A DNA stretch of 34,563 bases from Desulfuromonadales bacterium. Its GTDB lineage: Bacteria; Desulfobacterota; Desulfuromonadia; Geobacterales; DSM-12255. This document shows positions 7,367 through 16,729 of the stretch, piece after piece. A model generated the notes under the pieces. That model made no database searches. It was not told the origin of the DNA and saw only the letters and a program-made list of their open reading frames with translations. Position 1 is the first letter of the stretch. Every line of letters begins with the position of its first letter. The translations under genes and the position numbers were made by a program. Location of the stretch: the NCBI GenBank assembly GCA_009780995.1, contig WQYY01000004.1, positions 1-34,563 on the forward strand. The letters run 5' to 3'.

Positions 7367-7771
7367 ATGACAAATTTCGAAGACAAAAGTAAAAGACAGC
7401 AAGGTTTATGTGATAAAATCATACGGGCAGTCTTAGTCCAAGAAGACCTGCTAAATGAAGTTAGGAGCTTAAAAGAACCAATTAATAAATTAGTTGAAAT
7501 GGTAGATCGGCAGACAAAAACATCTATGCAAACTATGCAAAATGTGCAGACTGCGGGAAAACACAGCGAGAGCGCTATAATCATTGCCGCAGTGGCTATG
7601 GTACTTAATGTGCTCTTTTTTTCTTTATCAGCTATAACGTCGAAAGACCAGTTTATGAAGATGCGCCAAGTATCAAGTGAGCAAACCCAATATCTTAAAA
7701 AAATAAGTGAATCTTTAAAAAGCAAGCTGCCAATCACTCCAGTAGACACATCACAGAAAAAAGCGCAATAA
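7367..7771 (+). CDS. Hypothetical protein, coiled-coil-like with one central transmembrane segment
   Basis: ORF preceded by AGAGAGG; hydrophobic segment SAIIIAAVAMVLNVLFFSLSAI. Confidence 0.65.
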   Translation: MTNFEDKSKRQQGLCDKIIRAVLVQEDLLNEVRSLKEPINKLVEMVDRQTKTSMQTMQNVQTAGKHSESAIIIAAVAMVLNVLFFSLSAITSKDQFMKMRQVSSEQTQYLKKISESLKSKLPITPVDTSQKKAQ

Positions 7772-7780
7772 TAAAAAGAT

Positions 7781-7858
7781 ATGACGGAAGCGGCTATTGT
7801 TGCGGCTTTGATGGAGCAGTATCAAAAGTTACAAAAAAATGATGCATCAAAGGAGTAA
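7781..7858 (+). CDS. Possible 25-aa small ORF between the TM protein and DUF2971 protein
   Basis: ATG..TAA encoding MTEAAIVAALMEQYQKLQKNDASKE; its end carries the AAGGAG preceding ATG 7866. Confidence 0.3.
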   Translation: MTEAAIVAALMEQYQKLQKNDASKE

Positions 7859-7865
7859 AGTATCC

Positions 7866-9260
7866 ATGTATCGTATTCGACCTTTAGATTATATTTTAGG
7901 AGAAGAATATCAAGAATTAGAAAAGCAACAAATCTATTTTACTCCTTTTGATGAACTAAATGACCCTCTCGAAGGTACTATTGATATGTTTTGGCAAGGA
8001 GATTTAATCGTTTGGGAGAATTTTTTATGCCATTATTTGTTATGTTTATGTAATAAATTTTTGAGAGCAACATTTTCTAATAATGCAAATGATTTTCTCA
8101 AAGAAAAAGAAATTCATGTACAAATGACAGTTAACAATTTGCCCGAACGGTATGGAGAGGTTTTTAAACAAATAAAAAAACATTTTCTTTCAAAACAAGA
8201 GATTATTGTTTTATTAGATTATCTTTCAAATAAACAAATACCGACACGGAGAAATGAACTATTATTTTATTTACAATCAATTAATTTAATCGCCTTACAT
8301 AGCATAATTTCTGTGCATAGAGAAAATAAGCTTTGCCAAGGTTCAAATTTTTTGTCTCTCTTACAAGAGGAAGAAAGCAGTTTAGTAGCAAACATAACAA
8401 CTTTGAAGGAAGCAAATAGTGAAGAAAATACCAAAGAGCTATTCAGGCACTTTAATCTTCTGTATAAGCAATCAGCTTTGTTGCAATATTACAACTTTAG
8501 AACCGAAAAATTCGACAAAAAGTTAGCTTACCTGTTGATCAATTTCCCTGAAGATTTCTCAATGCAAATAGATGAACTTGTTTACTCAAAGTGGTATTTA
8601 GCCTGTTTTATGAATTCATGCCCTAATGCCTCTCTATGGGGAAGTTACGGTGTAAACCATACAGGAGTATGTTTGAAGTTTAAGACATATAACAACGACA
8701 ACAAAATCTACTTACCGATTGAGATGCCTGTCGGATTTGGTTCAAATGGATTGATGATAGAACCAAGTGAAATGTTTTTTGATAAAGTTGAATATGGGAA
8801 TGATAGAATCCAAGTAGATTTTTTTCGTTCTATACTTACACTCCCGACACCAGTATTACACGAAGAATGGTATACAGATGATGCAGGGCTTAAAAGTATT
8901 TGTTCAGATGTTTTAGAAGACAAAGAAAAACGACGAAAATATTGGGATAATCAAAAAAGAATCTCAACATCAAAAACACTTGATTGGAAAGAGGAAAATG
9001 AATATCGTCTAATATTAACTCCATTACTTGATGAATTTTCAAATAAAGAAGATAGAGTTCTTAAATACAACTTTAATGATTTAGATGGGATAATTTTCGG
9101 AATGAGAACTCCTATTGAAGATAAAGTAAAGATTTTGGCAATCTTAGACAAGAAATGCCAAGAGCATAAAAGAGATGATTTTAAAATATATCAAGCTGAT
9201 TATGATTTTGGAAAGAAAGAGATGATAATTGATGAGTTAGAGTTGATTAAACCGAAATAA
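7866..9260 (+). CDS. DUF2971 family protein
   Basis: MYRIRPLDYILGEEYQELEKQQIYFTPFDELNDPLEG, SLWGSYGVNHTGVCLKF, LDGIIFGMRTPIEDKVKI; start 7866 preferred over 7839 because of AAGGAG spacing. Confidence 0.78.
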   Translation: MYRIRPLDYILGEEYQELEKQQIYFTPFDELNDPLEGTIDMFWQGDLIVWENFLCHYLLCLCNKFLRATFSNNANDFLKEKEIHVQMTVNNLPERYGEVFKQIKKHFLSKQEIIVLLDYLSNKQIPTRRNELLFYLQSINLIALHSIISVHRENKLCQGSNFLSLLQEEESSLVANITTLKEANSEENTKELFRHFNLLYKQSALLQYYNFRTEKFDKKLAYLLINFPEDFSMQIDELVYSKWYLACFMNSCPNASLWGSYGVNHTGVCLKFKTYNNDNKIYLPIEMPVGFGSNGLMIEPSEMFFDKVEYGNDRIQVDFFRSILTLPTPVLHEEWYTDDAGLKSICSDVLEDKEKRRKYWDNQKRISTSKTLDWKEENEYRLILTPLLDEFSNKEDRVLKYNFNDLDGIIFGMRTPIEDKVKILAILDKKCQEHKRDDFKIYQADYDFGKKEMIIDELELIKPK

Positions 9261-9310
9261 AGTCATTTGCTTTTTATCCCCATTGTTTTCCTAGCTCCCA
9301 GTAAATAATA

Positions 9311-9348
9311 AACTTGCCTAATTCTCTTGTTACTTACAGTATTAGGCA
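9311..9348. repeat. TTGCCTAAT-N-ATTAGGCAA hairpin repeat
   Basis: cttgcctaattctcttgttacttacagtattaggcaa; related hairpin at 1322-1358. Confidence 0.65.
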
Positions 9349-9475
9349 ATAAATATACTAAGGCAATCAGGGCAGCGCCCTATCTCCCCTTAATCAAGAC
9401 CCTTTATAATTTTACTCTCTTCCAGCCCCAAATTTTACCTAATCACGATATTATGATAAAATTCCAAATGAAGAT

Positions 9476-9571
9476 TTAACAGGGAGTTTTTACATGCCCA
9501 AAGAAAACCGTTCCGAATTTGCCATAACAGGTATGCACTGCGCAGCCTGCACCCACGCCCGAAAGCTATAG
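9476..9571 (+). pseudogene. Truncated second copy of the copA RBS and first 19 codons (ends in early TAG)
   Basis: ATG 9494: [25 protein letters not shown]; first 19 codons match copA with five synonymous differences and none nonsynonymous. Confidence 0.95.
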
Positions 9572-9731
9572 GGTAGTAAGTGGAGTTATTGTTTCTGTCG
9601 ATTGTATCTACACTTAATCATAGTGTCCTCGGCATAAAACAATAATTACAGTCTTGAAACCCTAAAAAGCACTTTACATTGTATGCCCGTTGGGTGCATA
9701 ATGGGATATAAAGATTTGGGGGTGTTTTGTT

Positions 9732-10043
9732 ATGACCGAAGCAAGGCTCAATGTCCGTGTAGATAATACTACAAAAAAACAAGCTGAGGCAGTATTTACC
9801 GCACTCGGAATGAATATGAGTACGGGAATAAACATTTTCTTGGCGCAAGTGGCGCGTTCGAGAGCAATCCCATTCGTACTCGAATTAAACGGCGACCCGA
9901 TTGAGCGTCGTATGAGAGAAGCGGTAAACGCGAAGATTTCCGCTATAAAATCATCCGGATTACCCGTCGCATTATACGATGACTTACAAAATCGCCCTTT
10001 CCTTGAATATCCCGATGGCAGGAGAATTTACGACATTGATTGA
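9732..10043 (+). CDS. RelB/DinJ-like antitoxin
   Basis: MTEARLNVRVDNTTKKQAEAVFTALGMNMSTGINIFLAQVARSRAIPFVLELNGDP; DinJ-like N-terminus. Confidence 0.82.
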   Translation: MTEARLNVRVDNTTKKQAEAVFTALGMNMSTGINIFLAQVARSRAIPFVLELNGDPIERRMREAVNAKISAIKSSGLPVALYDDLQNRPFLEYPDGRRIYDID

Positions 10044-10590
10044 TGTTCCGAAAATCATTGTCTTTGCGGGGCCTAATGGTTCCGGCAAAAGTACCGTGAC
10101 ACAGGCTTGGGAAAAAGTCGGATTGTACATCAACGCCGATGACATCAAGACAATGCGCGAGTGTTCCGACCTCGGAGCCGCGCAGGAAGCAGAGCGTTTG
10201 CGTGAGTTATGTTTTTCGGAACGACGCTCTTTCACGTTCGAGACCGTTCTCTCAACAGAACGAAATCTTGACTTGATTTCCCGCGCCAAATCCGCCGGGT
10301 TTTACGTTGAAAGCGTATTTGTTTTGACGGCAAACCCGGAGTTGAATGTGTTTCGTGTAAAGAGCCGTGAATTATCGGGCGGCCACAGTGTCCCGCCCGA
10401 CAAAATCCGCAGCCGGTATACAAAATCTCTCGCTAATATTTCAAAGCTGTTGACGTTGAGTGATGTATTCCTGCTTATTGATAATACCGCCCAACCAGAA
10501 ATCCTTTTCATCAAAGATGAAGCAGGGCAACAAATACGCCCCAACCGCTATTGGACGGTCGAGGTTATAGAGAAGCTGACAGCGGTTTAA
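10015..10590 (+). CDS. Zeta toxin-family P-loop kinase
   Basis: IIVFAGPNGSGKSTVTQAWEKVGLYINADDI...FTFETVLSTERNLDLISRAKSAGFYVESVFVLTANPELNVFRVKSRELSGGHSVPPDKIRSRYTKSLANI; start could be 9979 or 10015 (both overlap the antitoxin). Confidence 0.87.
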   Translation: MAGEFTTLIDVPKIIVFAGPNGSGKSTVTQAWEKVGLYINADDIKTMRECSDLGAAQEAERLRELCFSERRSFTFETVLSTERNLDLISRAKSAGFYVESVFVLTANPELNVFRVKSRELSGGHSVPPDKIRSRYTKSLANISKLLTLSDVFLLIDNTAQPEILFIKDEAGQQIRPNRYWTVEVIEKLTAV

Positions 10591-10641
10591 TCGACGCAAA
10601 ACGAAAATCATGACCCAATAATTAACATGGAGTTCATTTAC

Positions 10642-12894
10642 ATGCCCAAAGAAAACCGCTCTGAATTTGCCATTACAGGTATGCATTGCGCGGCCTGCGC
10701 CAACCGCATTGAAAAAGAGTTGGCAAATGCTGAAGGGGTGGGTTCTGCAAATGTGAATTTCGCTACCTCAAGAGCAACGGTTATTTTTAATCCCGATTTG
10801 ACCAGTTATAAGAAGCTGGGCGCCCTAATACGTTCTATCGGGTATGATTATATAGAAACAGAAGACGGCGCTGATTCCACGCAGGAAGCTGAAACCCTTC
10901 TGCATGAAAAGGAGTATAAAGAGAGCAAAAAAAGATTTTTGATTTCACTTGTACTAACTCTCCCTGTAGCTTTTCTCTCTATGACAGGGCATATTTACAG
11001 GCCTCTTGAAGATATCCTGAATTTCCCGGGCCGCTCTGTTATTGAGCTCTTACTGACAACTGTCGTCCTTTTCTGGTGCGGCAGCCAGTTTTTCACAGGA
11101 GCGATAACTGCCGCTAAACATAGAGCTGCCGATATGAACACTCTTGTGGCTATCGGAACTTTTTCAGCCTATATTTTCAGCCTGGTTGCAATGATATTTC
11201 CGAAATTTTTCATAACAACCGGCCATTCTTCAGCGCTCTACTTTGAAGCGTCGGCAATGATAATAACCCTTATTCTAATGGGGCGCTTTCTTGAGGCAAG
11301 GGCAAGGCAGAAAACGTCAACCGCCATACGTTCCCTTATGGAGCTTCAGCCTAAAACAGCCCATGTTGAAAAGGACGGTACAGAACAGGATATTGCCATA
11401 ACGGAGCTCCGTATTGGGGATATCATTATTGTTAAACCCGGAGAAAAGATACCTGTGGACGGAGAGGTTATAAGCGGAACTTCATCAGTTGATGAAAGTA
11501 TGATAACAGGTGAATCTGTTCCTGTGTCAAAATCAACAGGAGCCGCCGTTATTGGAGCAACCATAAACCAAACAGGCTCTTTAAAAATGAGAGCCACAAA
11601 AGTAGGGAAAGATACCCTTCTCCAACAGATCATAAAAATGGTTAAGGAAGCGCAGGGAAGCAAAGCGCCTATACAAAAAGGGGCAGACATAATCGCCAGC
11701 TATTTCGTACCTGTTGTTATCTGCATAGCAATAGCTGCTTTTGTGATATGGTTTGCCATATCTTCCCATGAAACCCGTATCAGTATGGCTCTGACAACTT
11801 TCATCTCTGTTCTTATAGTAGCATGCCCATGCGCTCTGGGGCTCGCAACCCCCACAGCTATTATGGTCGGTACAGGAAAGGGAGCTGAAAATGGGATTCT
11901 GATAAAAAGCGGCGAAGCTCTTGAAATTGCCCATAAGGTAACTACGGTTGTCATGGATAAGACCGGCACAATAACAACAGGTAAACCGTCAGTTACAGAT
12001 ATTTTACCTCATAACATGGACGAAAAACAGCTTCTCCGGCTGGTCGCATCACTAGAGTCCAAGAGTGAGCACCCTCTGGCTGTTGCTATATTAAGCAAGG
12101 GCAAAGAGCTGAATATTGAAGTACTCCCCGTAGAAAATTTTGAGGCTACACCAGGTTTTGGGATTAAAGGAATTGTAACAGGCAAAAGCATGATAGCAGG
12201 AACTGCTCTTATGTTACAAAGAGAGGGAGTAAATTTTGAGGATATTGATACAGAAGCCCTTCATAAACAGGGGAAAACCCTGGTTTTTATAGCTGTTGAC
12301 GGAGAATTTGCAGGGACAATAGCCATTGCTGATACTATAAAAAAAGGGACTAAAAAAGCGCTGGAAAGGCTTGAGAATATCGGGCTTGAAACCATAATGC
12401 TTACAGGAGACAACAGGCTTACCGCAAATGAAATAGCGAGAGAGGCCGGCATAAAGAATGTAATGGCAGAGCTTTTGCCGGGAGACAAAAATGAAGTTAT
12501 AAAGAGACTTCAAAAAGAAGGAAAAATTGTCGCGATGGTTGGGGATGGAATAAATGATGCCCCTTCCCTCGCCCAGGCAAATGTGGGAATAGCAATGGGA
12601 AACGGAACAGATATTGCTATGGAAGCCGCTGATATAACACTTGTAAGAGGAAACCTTGATGGTGTGGCAGCCAGCATAGACCTCTCAAGGGCAACTATCA
12701 AAAATATAAAAGAAAACCTTTTTTTCGCGTTTTTTTATAACATACTTGGAATACCTATTGCGGCAGGTATTCTGTATCCTTTTACAGGCTGGTTACTTAA
12801 TCCGGTGATTGCTTCTCTTGCAATGGCGCTTTCATCTGTCAGCGTTGTCACAAACGCGCTGCGCCTCCGCAATTTGAGACTGGGAATGGAATAA
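10642..12894 (+). CDS. copA: Copper-type heavy-metal-translocating P-type ATPase
   Basis: [18 protein letters not shown] domain, [47 protein letters not shown]; start 10642 (GGAG 9 nt upstream) preferred over 10627 because the fragment at 9494 begins there too. Confidence 0.95.
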   Translation: MPKENRSEFAITGMHCAACANRIEKELANAEGVGSANVNFATSRATVIFNPDLTSYKKLGALIRSIGYDYIETEDGADSTQEAETLLHEKEYKESKKRFLISLVLTLPVAFLSMTGHIYRPLEDILNFPGRSVIELLLTTVVLFWCGSQFFTGAITAAKHRAADMNTLVAIGTFSAYIFSLVAMIFPKFFITTGHSSALYFEASAMIITLILMGRFLEARARQKTSTAIRSLMELQPKTAHVEKDGTEQDIAITELRIGDIIIVKPGEKIPVDGEVISGTSSVDESMITGESVPVSKSTGAAVIGATINQTGSLKMRATKVGKDTLLQQIIKMVKEAQGSKAPIQKGADIIASYFVPVVICIAIAAFVIWFAISSHETRISMALTTFISVLIVACPCALGLATPTAIMVGTGKGAENGILIKSGEALEIAHKVTTVVMDKTGTITTGKPSVTDILPHNMDEKQLLRLVASLESKSEHPLAVAILSKGKELNIEVLPVENFEATPGFGIKGIVTGKSMIAGTALMLQREGVNFEDIDTEALHKQGKTLVFIAVDGEFAGTIAIADTIKKGTKKALERLENIGLETIMLTGDNRLTANEIAREAGIKNVMAELLPGDKNEVIKRLQKEGKIVAMVGDGINDAPSLAQANVGIAMGNGTDIAMEAADITLVRGNLDGVAASIDLSRATIKNIKENLFFAFFYNILGIPIAAGILYPFTGWLLNPVIASLAMALSSVSVVTNALRLRNLRLGME

Positions 12895-12904
12895 CCGGAC
12901 TTTT

Positions 12905-12964
12905 GTAGGGGCGACCGTCCCCGGTCGCCCGTATTATCGGGACACCGAGGACGGTGTCCCCTAC
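12905..12964. repeat. GTAGGGGCG two-hairpin palindromic element
   Basis: gtaggggcgaccgtccccggtcgcccgtattatcgggacaccgaggacggtgtcccctac. Confidence 0.85.
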
Positions 12965-12983
12965 ATTCTATGCCTCGCAAGTC

Positions 12984-13070
12984 GCTCCTCGGCTGCTGTC
13001 ATTGCGGACTCGATCCGCAATCCCCTGCTATTTGGAGATTGCGGGGCAAGCCCGCAATGACGTCCTGTGT
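12984..13070 (-). repeat. ~87-bp hairpin repeat, inverted copy A
   Basis: Reverse complement nearly identical to 16476-16563 (acacagg(g)acgtcattgc..ggcttg..cccgcaatctccaaatag.aggggattgcggatcgagtccgcaatgac.gcagcc.aggagc). Confidence 0.9.
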
Positions 13071-13146
13071 TAATTAGGTAAAATATATTATGGTATTCTT
13101 TTGGCAATTCAAAAAAATGATAATAGATTTGAAAAAAGATTTGACA

Positions 13147-13668
13147 ATGGTATTAAGGCATAGTTATATAAAAGCGATTATTGCCACTTCAATGATGATT
13201 TTTCTGACAAGCTGTGTCTTGCCTAAACAAGTTGACTTAGGCGTTTATGACGCCACAGTCCCGATAGAGCAACAATCTACTTTAATAATCGACGGAACGT
13301 TAAAAGTAACCGGTTTTGACAATAGAAAGGTGGAATGGTATCCGGGTTATTTCAAATACGGGAACGACACTTCTTCTTCCATAATTCAGATTCCGGCAGG
13401 AAAACATACTTTTTTAATGGATTACTTAAATAATTGCGCAGTTAAGTGCCCAACATGTGGCATCATGATTATTACATCACATGGAGGTGTTTCAAACTCA
13501 TGTGTCAGTGCTGAAAAGTCTGATATTAGTATTACACGAGATTTTGAGGCAGGAAAGATATATCGGATCAAGCCATCTGCAACACCACTACAAGAAGGCC
13601 CCACAAAAAATTATAACTTTTTGATAAACATCAATGTTACAGAGGAGAAATTGAAGGGAAAACAATAA
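13147..13668 (+). CDS. Hypothetical lipoprotein
   Basis: Signal with lipobox IFLTSC; start may be 13090 or 13147; no family recognised. Confidence 0.6.
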   Translation: MVLRHSYIKAIIATSMMIFLTSCVLPKQVDLGVYDATVPIEQQSTLIIDGTLKVTGFDNRKVEWYPGYFKYGNDTSSSIIQIPAGKHTFLMDYLNNCAVKCPTCGIMIITSHGGVSNSCVSAEKSDISITRDFEAGKIYRIKPSATPLQEGPTKNYNFLININVTEEKLKGKQ

Positions 13669-13853
13669 AACCCTGTATAACTAAAAACATATGCTATCCT
13701 TTCATTTGATTAACAATCCAATTCGACCAACCATTTATAATAAGCTGGGATTCTAAAATTAACTAATAATAATTCTATGATATACAAATCACATAAACTT
13801 TACCAACCACTGAATTCTATATTTAGTAATTCTATTAATTGTATGGAGCTTAA

Positions 13854-15101
13854 ATGAATTTAAAAGAACTTAAAGGGAAAAAAATCAGCGAACTTAATGC
13901 TATTGCGAAAGAGCTGAAGCTTGAAGGCGCATCAGGTATGCGGAAGCAGGATCTTATATTTGCTATACTGAACGCGCAAACTGAGCAAAATGGAATGATA
14001 TTTGGCGAAGGGGTACTTGAAACCCTTCCTGATGGATTCGGTTTTCTCCGTGCGACAGATTATAACTACCTTCCGGGGCCTGATGATATTTATGTTTCTC
14101 CCAGCCAGATTCGCAGATTCAATCTCCATACAGGGGACACTGTCTCCGGTCAGATACGCCCCCCCAAAGAGGGAGAGAGGTATTTCGCCCTTCTTAAGGT
14201 TGAAGCCGTAAATTTCGAATCACCTGAAACTGCAAGGGATAAAATCTTCTTTGATAACTTAACCCCGTTATACCCTGATGAAAAACTGAATCTGGAGACA
14301 GAGCCTGATAATATGGCCATGCGGGTTATGGAGCTTACATCGCCTATCGGCAAGGGGCAGCGGGGGCTCATAGTTGCGCCGCCACGTACAGGTAAGACAA
14401 TGCTGCTGCAAAACATTGCTAACTCCATAGCGGCAAATCACCCTGAAGTTTACCTTATCGTCCTTCTCATTGATGAAAGACCTGAAGAAGTTACAGACAT
14501 GGAGCGCTCTGTAGACGGAGAAGTTATATCTTCTACATTTGATGAACCAGCAACCCGGCACGTACAAGTAGCCGAAATGGTTATAGAAAAGGCAAAACGA
14601 CTTGTGGAACACAAGCGGGACGTTGTTATTCTTTTGGACTCCATTACGCGCCTTGCAAGGGCTTATAACACAGTAATCCCCCCATCAGGAAAAATCCTCT
14701 CAGGCGGTGTTGATTCAAATGCACTTCATAAACCAAAACGGTTTTTCGGAGCTGCCCGTAATATCGAAGGGGGAGGCTCATTGACAATAATCGCGACAGC
14801 TCTTATTGATACCGGCAGCAAAATGGACGAGGTTATTTTTGAAGAGTTCAAAGGAACAGGCAACATGGAGCTTCATCTTGACCGCAAACTGGTTGAAAAA
14901 CGGACATTCCCGGCAATTGATATTAATAAATCAGGAACCAGAAAAGAAGAATTATTGGTGGAAAAAACTGCCCTTAACCGCATCTGGATTCTCAGAAAAA
15001 TTCTGCACCCAATGAATGTGGTGGATAGTATGGAATTCTTACTGGATAAACTATCAGAAGCAAAAACAAATCAGGAGTTTCTTGACTCAATGCACAAATA
15101 A
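13854..15101 (+). CDS. rho: Transcription termination factor Rho
   Basis: [77 protein letters not shown]. Confidence 0.98.
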   Translation: MNLKELKGKKISELNAIAKELKLEGASGMRKQDLIFAILNAQTEQNGMIFGEGVLETLPDGFGFLRATDYNYLPGPDDIYVSPSQIRRFNLHTGDTVSGQIRPPKEGERYFALLKVEAVNFESPETARDKIFFDNLTPLYPDEKLNLETEPDNMAMRVMELTSPIGKGQRGLIVAPPRTGKTMLLQNIANSIAANHPEVYLIVLLIDERPEEVTDMERSVDGEVISSTFDEPATRHVQVAEMVIEKAKRLVEHKRDVVILLDSITRLARAYNTVIPPSGKILSGGVDSNALHKPKRFFGAARNIEGGGSLTIIATALIDTGSKMDEVIFEEFKGTGNMELHLDRKLVEKRTFPAIDINKSGTRKEELLVEKTALNRIWILRKILHPMNVVDSMEFLLDKLSEAKTNQEFLDSMHK

Positions 15102-15201
15102 TTTCCTTGAAAAAATTAAGAGATAGTGTTAATTTTTCTACCCCGCTAAAAACAATTTACAGATAATTTTCGAAATGAATTAAATATAGGAGGAGCTACA
15201 A

Positions 15202-15399
15202 ATGAAAGAAGGAATTCACCCTGAGTATGTTGATGTTACTGTTAAGTGCCTATGTGGAAATACTTTCCAGACACGTTCAACAAAACCAGAAATAAATACT
15301 GAAATATGTTCTGCATGTCACCCTTTCTTTACCGGAAAGCAGAAGCTTATTGACACCGCAGGGAGAGTTGAGCGGTTTAAAAAACGTTACGGCATTTAG
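15202..15399 (+). CDS. rpmE: 50S ribosomal protein L31 (zinc-cysteine type)
   Basis: [63 protein letters not shown]. Confidence 0.97.
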   Translation: MKEGIHPEYVDVTVKCLCGNTFQTRSTKPEINTEICSACHPFFTGKQKLIDTAGRVERFKKRYGI

Positions 15400-15424
15400 C
15401 TACATTCCAGCTTTTATACAATGT

Positions 15425-15464
15425 AAGGGGATTTTGTCGATATACAGGCAAAATCCCCTTTGTA
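15425..15464 (+). terminator. Hairpin terminator candidate after rpmE
   Basis: Perfect 12-bp stem aaggggattttg / caaaatcccctt with 12-nt loop; only a weak T tract follows. Confidence 0.55.
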
Positions 15465-15475
15465 TATTCTACGTA

Positions 15476-15603
15476 ATATGACTTCGGCTTTTGAACCATA
15501 GGACAGGCGTCCTGCGTAGGGGGCGTCGAGGACGCCGACCCCTACGATCAAAGGATACGCTACGCAGCCAACACAGTCAGATGCAAAAAGCGGAAGCCGT
15601 ATT
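15476..15603. repeat. MITE-like composite repeat with inverted termini
   Basis: Left atatgacttcggcttttg, right gcaaaaagcggaagccgtatt (inverted similarity), enclosing gtagggggcgtcgaggacgccgacccctac. Confidence 0.7.
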
Positions 15604-15615
15604 TTGAGAGGACTT

Positions 15616-16314
15616 ATGAACGTTACAGTTACACTTTTACAGCATACGCCCAATCCTGAGAAAACAGTGGCCTTAGCAGCAAAACTTTGTTACTCGTCAA
15701 CTTCCATAGGCCAGTTAAATAACAGGTTGTCAGAGAAGGACATAGCTTCATTTTTAGAAAAAATAATGTCTCTCGGGCACCAGTCGGTTCTTGAGCATAT
15801 ATCTTTCACATTTGGGATTGAAGGTATATCAAGGGCATGTTCTCACCAATTGGTAAGACACAGAATTGCGTCATTTTCTCAGCAATCACAGCGTTATGTA
15901 ACATTTAAAAATAATGACTTTCCGTTTATAATTCCTGAAAGCATAGAAAATAATAACAAAAGAAAAAAAATATTCTGTAAAGCTATTGAAGCCTGTTCTG
16001 CGGCGTATGCCGCCCTTATAGATGACGGAGTGCCTGCTGAAGACGCCCGTTTTATACTTCCAAACGCTGCTGAAACAAAAATTATCGTTACTATGAATGG
16101 TAGAGAGCTCCTACACTTTTTTGCTCTCAGATGTTGCGAACGGGCACAATGGGAAATACGGGAAATGGCAATTGAAATGCTTAAACTTGTAAAACCTGTA
16201 GCTCCACTGATTTTTAAAACAGCCGGCCCGGGATGCATTGATGGAGCATGTCCTGAAGGAAGTATGAGTTGCGGAAAGGCAAAGAAGATAAGAAAACGAT
16301 TCGAAAGTTTATAA
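15616..16314 (+). CDS. thyX: FAD-dependent thymidylate synthase ThyX
   Basis: ThyX motif RHRIASFSQQSQRY; GHQSVLEHISFTF; ATG 15616 with GAGAGGA upstream. Confidence 0.95.
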   Translation: MNVTVTLLQHTPNPEKTVALAAKLCYSSTSIGQLNNRLSEKDIASFLEKIMSLGHQSVLEHISFTFGIEGISRACSHQLVRHRIASFSQQSQRYVTFKNNDFPFIIPESIENNNKRKKIFCKAIEACSAAYAALIDDGVPAEDARFILPNAAETKIIVTMNGRELLHFFALRCCERAQWEIREMAIEMLKLVKPVAPLIFKTAGPGCIDGACPEGSMSCGKAKKIRKRFESL

Positions 16315-16317
16315 ACT

Positions 16318-16695
16318 CCAGTGTGGAGTGTGGCAATCCAGAGGTTTTTGTAGGGGCGCACAGCGTCCGCCAGAACCACCCCACCCGACCGGCACCCCTC
16401 CATAGAGGGGAATTAAAATCAAAACCTGTAAACCCAGGATACACCTGATCTTATAGGTTTTTAATAAGCATAATGACACAGGGACGTCATTGCAGGCTTG
16501 ACCCGCAATCTCCAAATAGTAGGGGATTGCGGATCGAGTCCGCAATGACGGCAGCCAAGGAGCAGGGCGTGGGGCGTGGCAGCGCCACGTTGAACGTCCT
16601 GGCAATGTAGGGGCGGCAACCTGCTGCCCGCGTTGTCGAACGCAAAAAGTGCGCCCCTACAGTCGCCGTATATGGCCAAAAGCCTGCGTCATATA
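16318..16695. repeat. Nested composite repeat cluster between thyX and DUF1385 gene
   Basis: Contains GTAGGGGCG modules (16348-16369, 16607-16660), CACCCC module (16373-16414), the ~87-bp hairpin (16476-16563) and terminal tatggccaaaagcctgcgtcatata. Confidence 0.8.
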
Positions 16696-16729
16696 ATAGA
16701 TGAAGCCGAAATCATAAAGAGAGATACTT

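Noticed and set aside
12735-12980. Minus-strand ORF 12735..12980 and similar small ORFs in repeat clusters (e.g. 16309..16679, 19755..20211)
   Set aside because: Translations of palindromic repeat DNA or antisense of conserved genes; no independent coding evidence.
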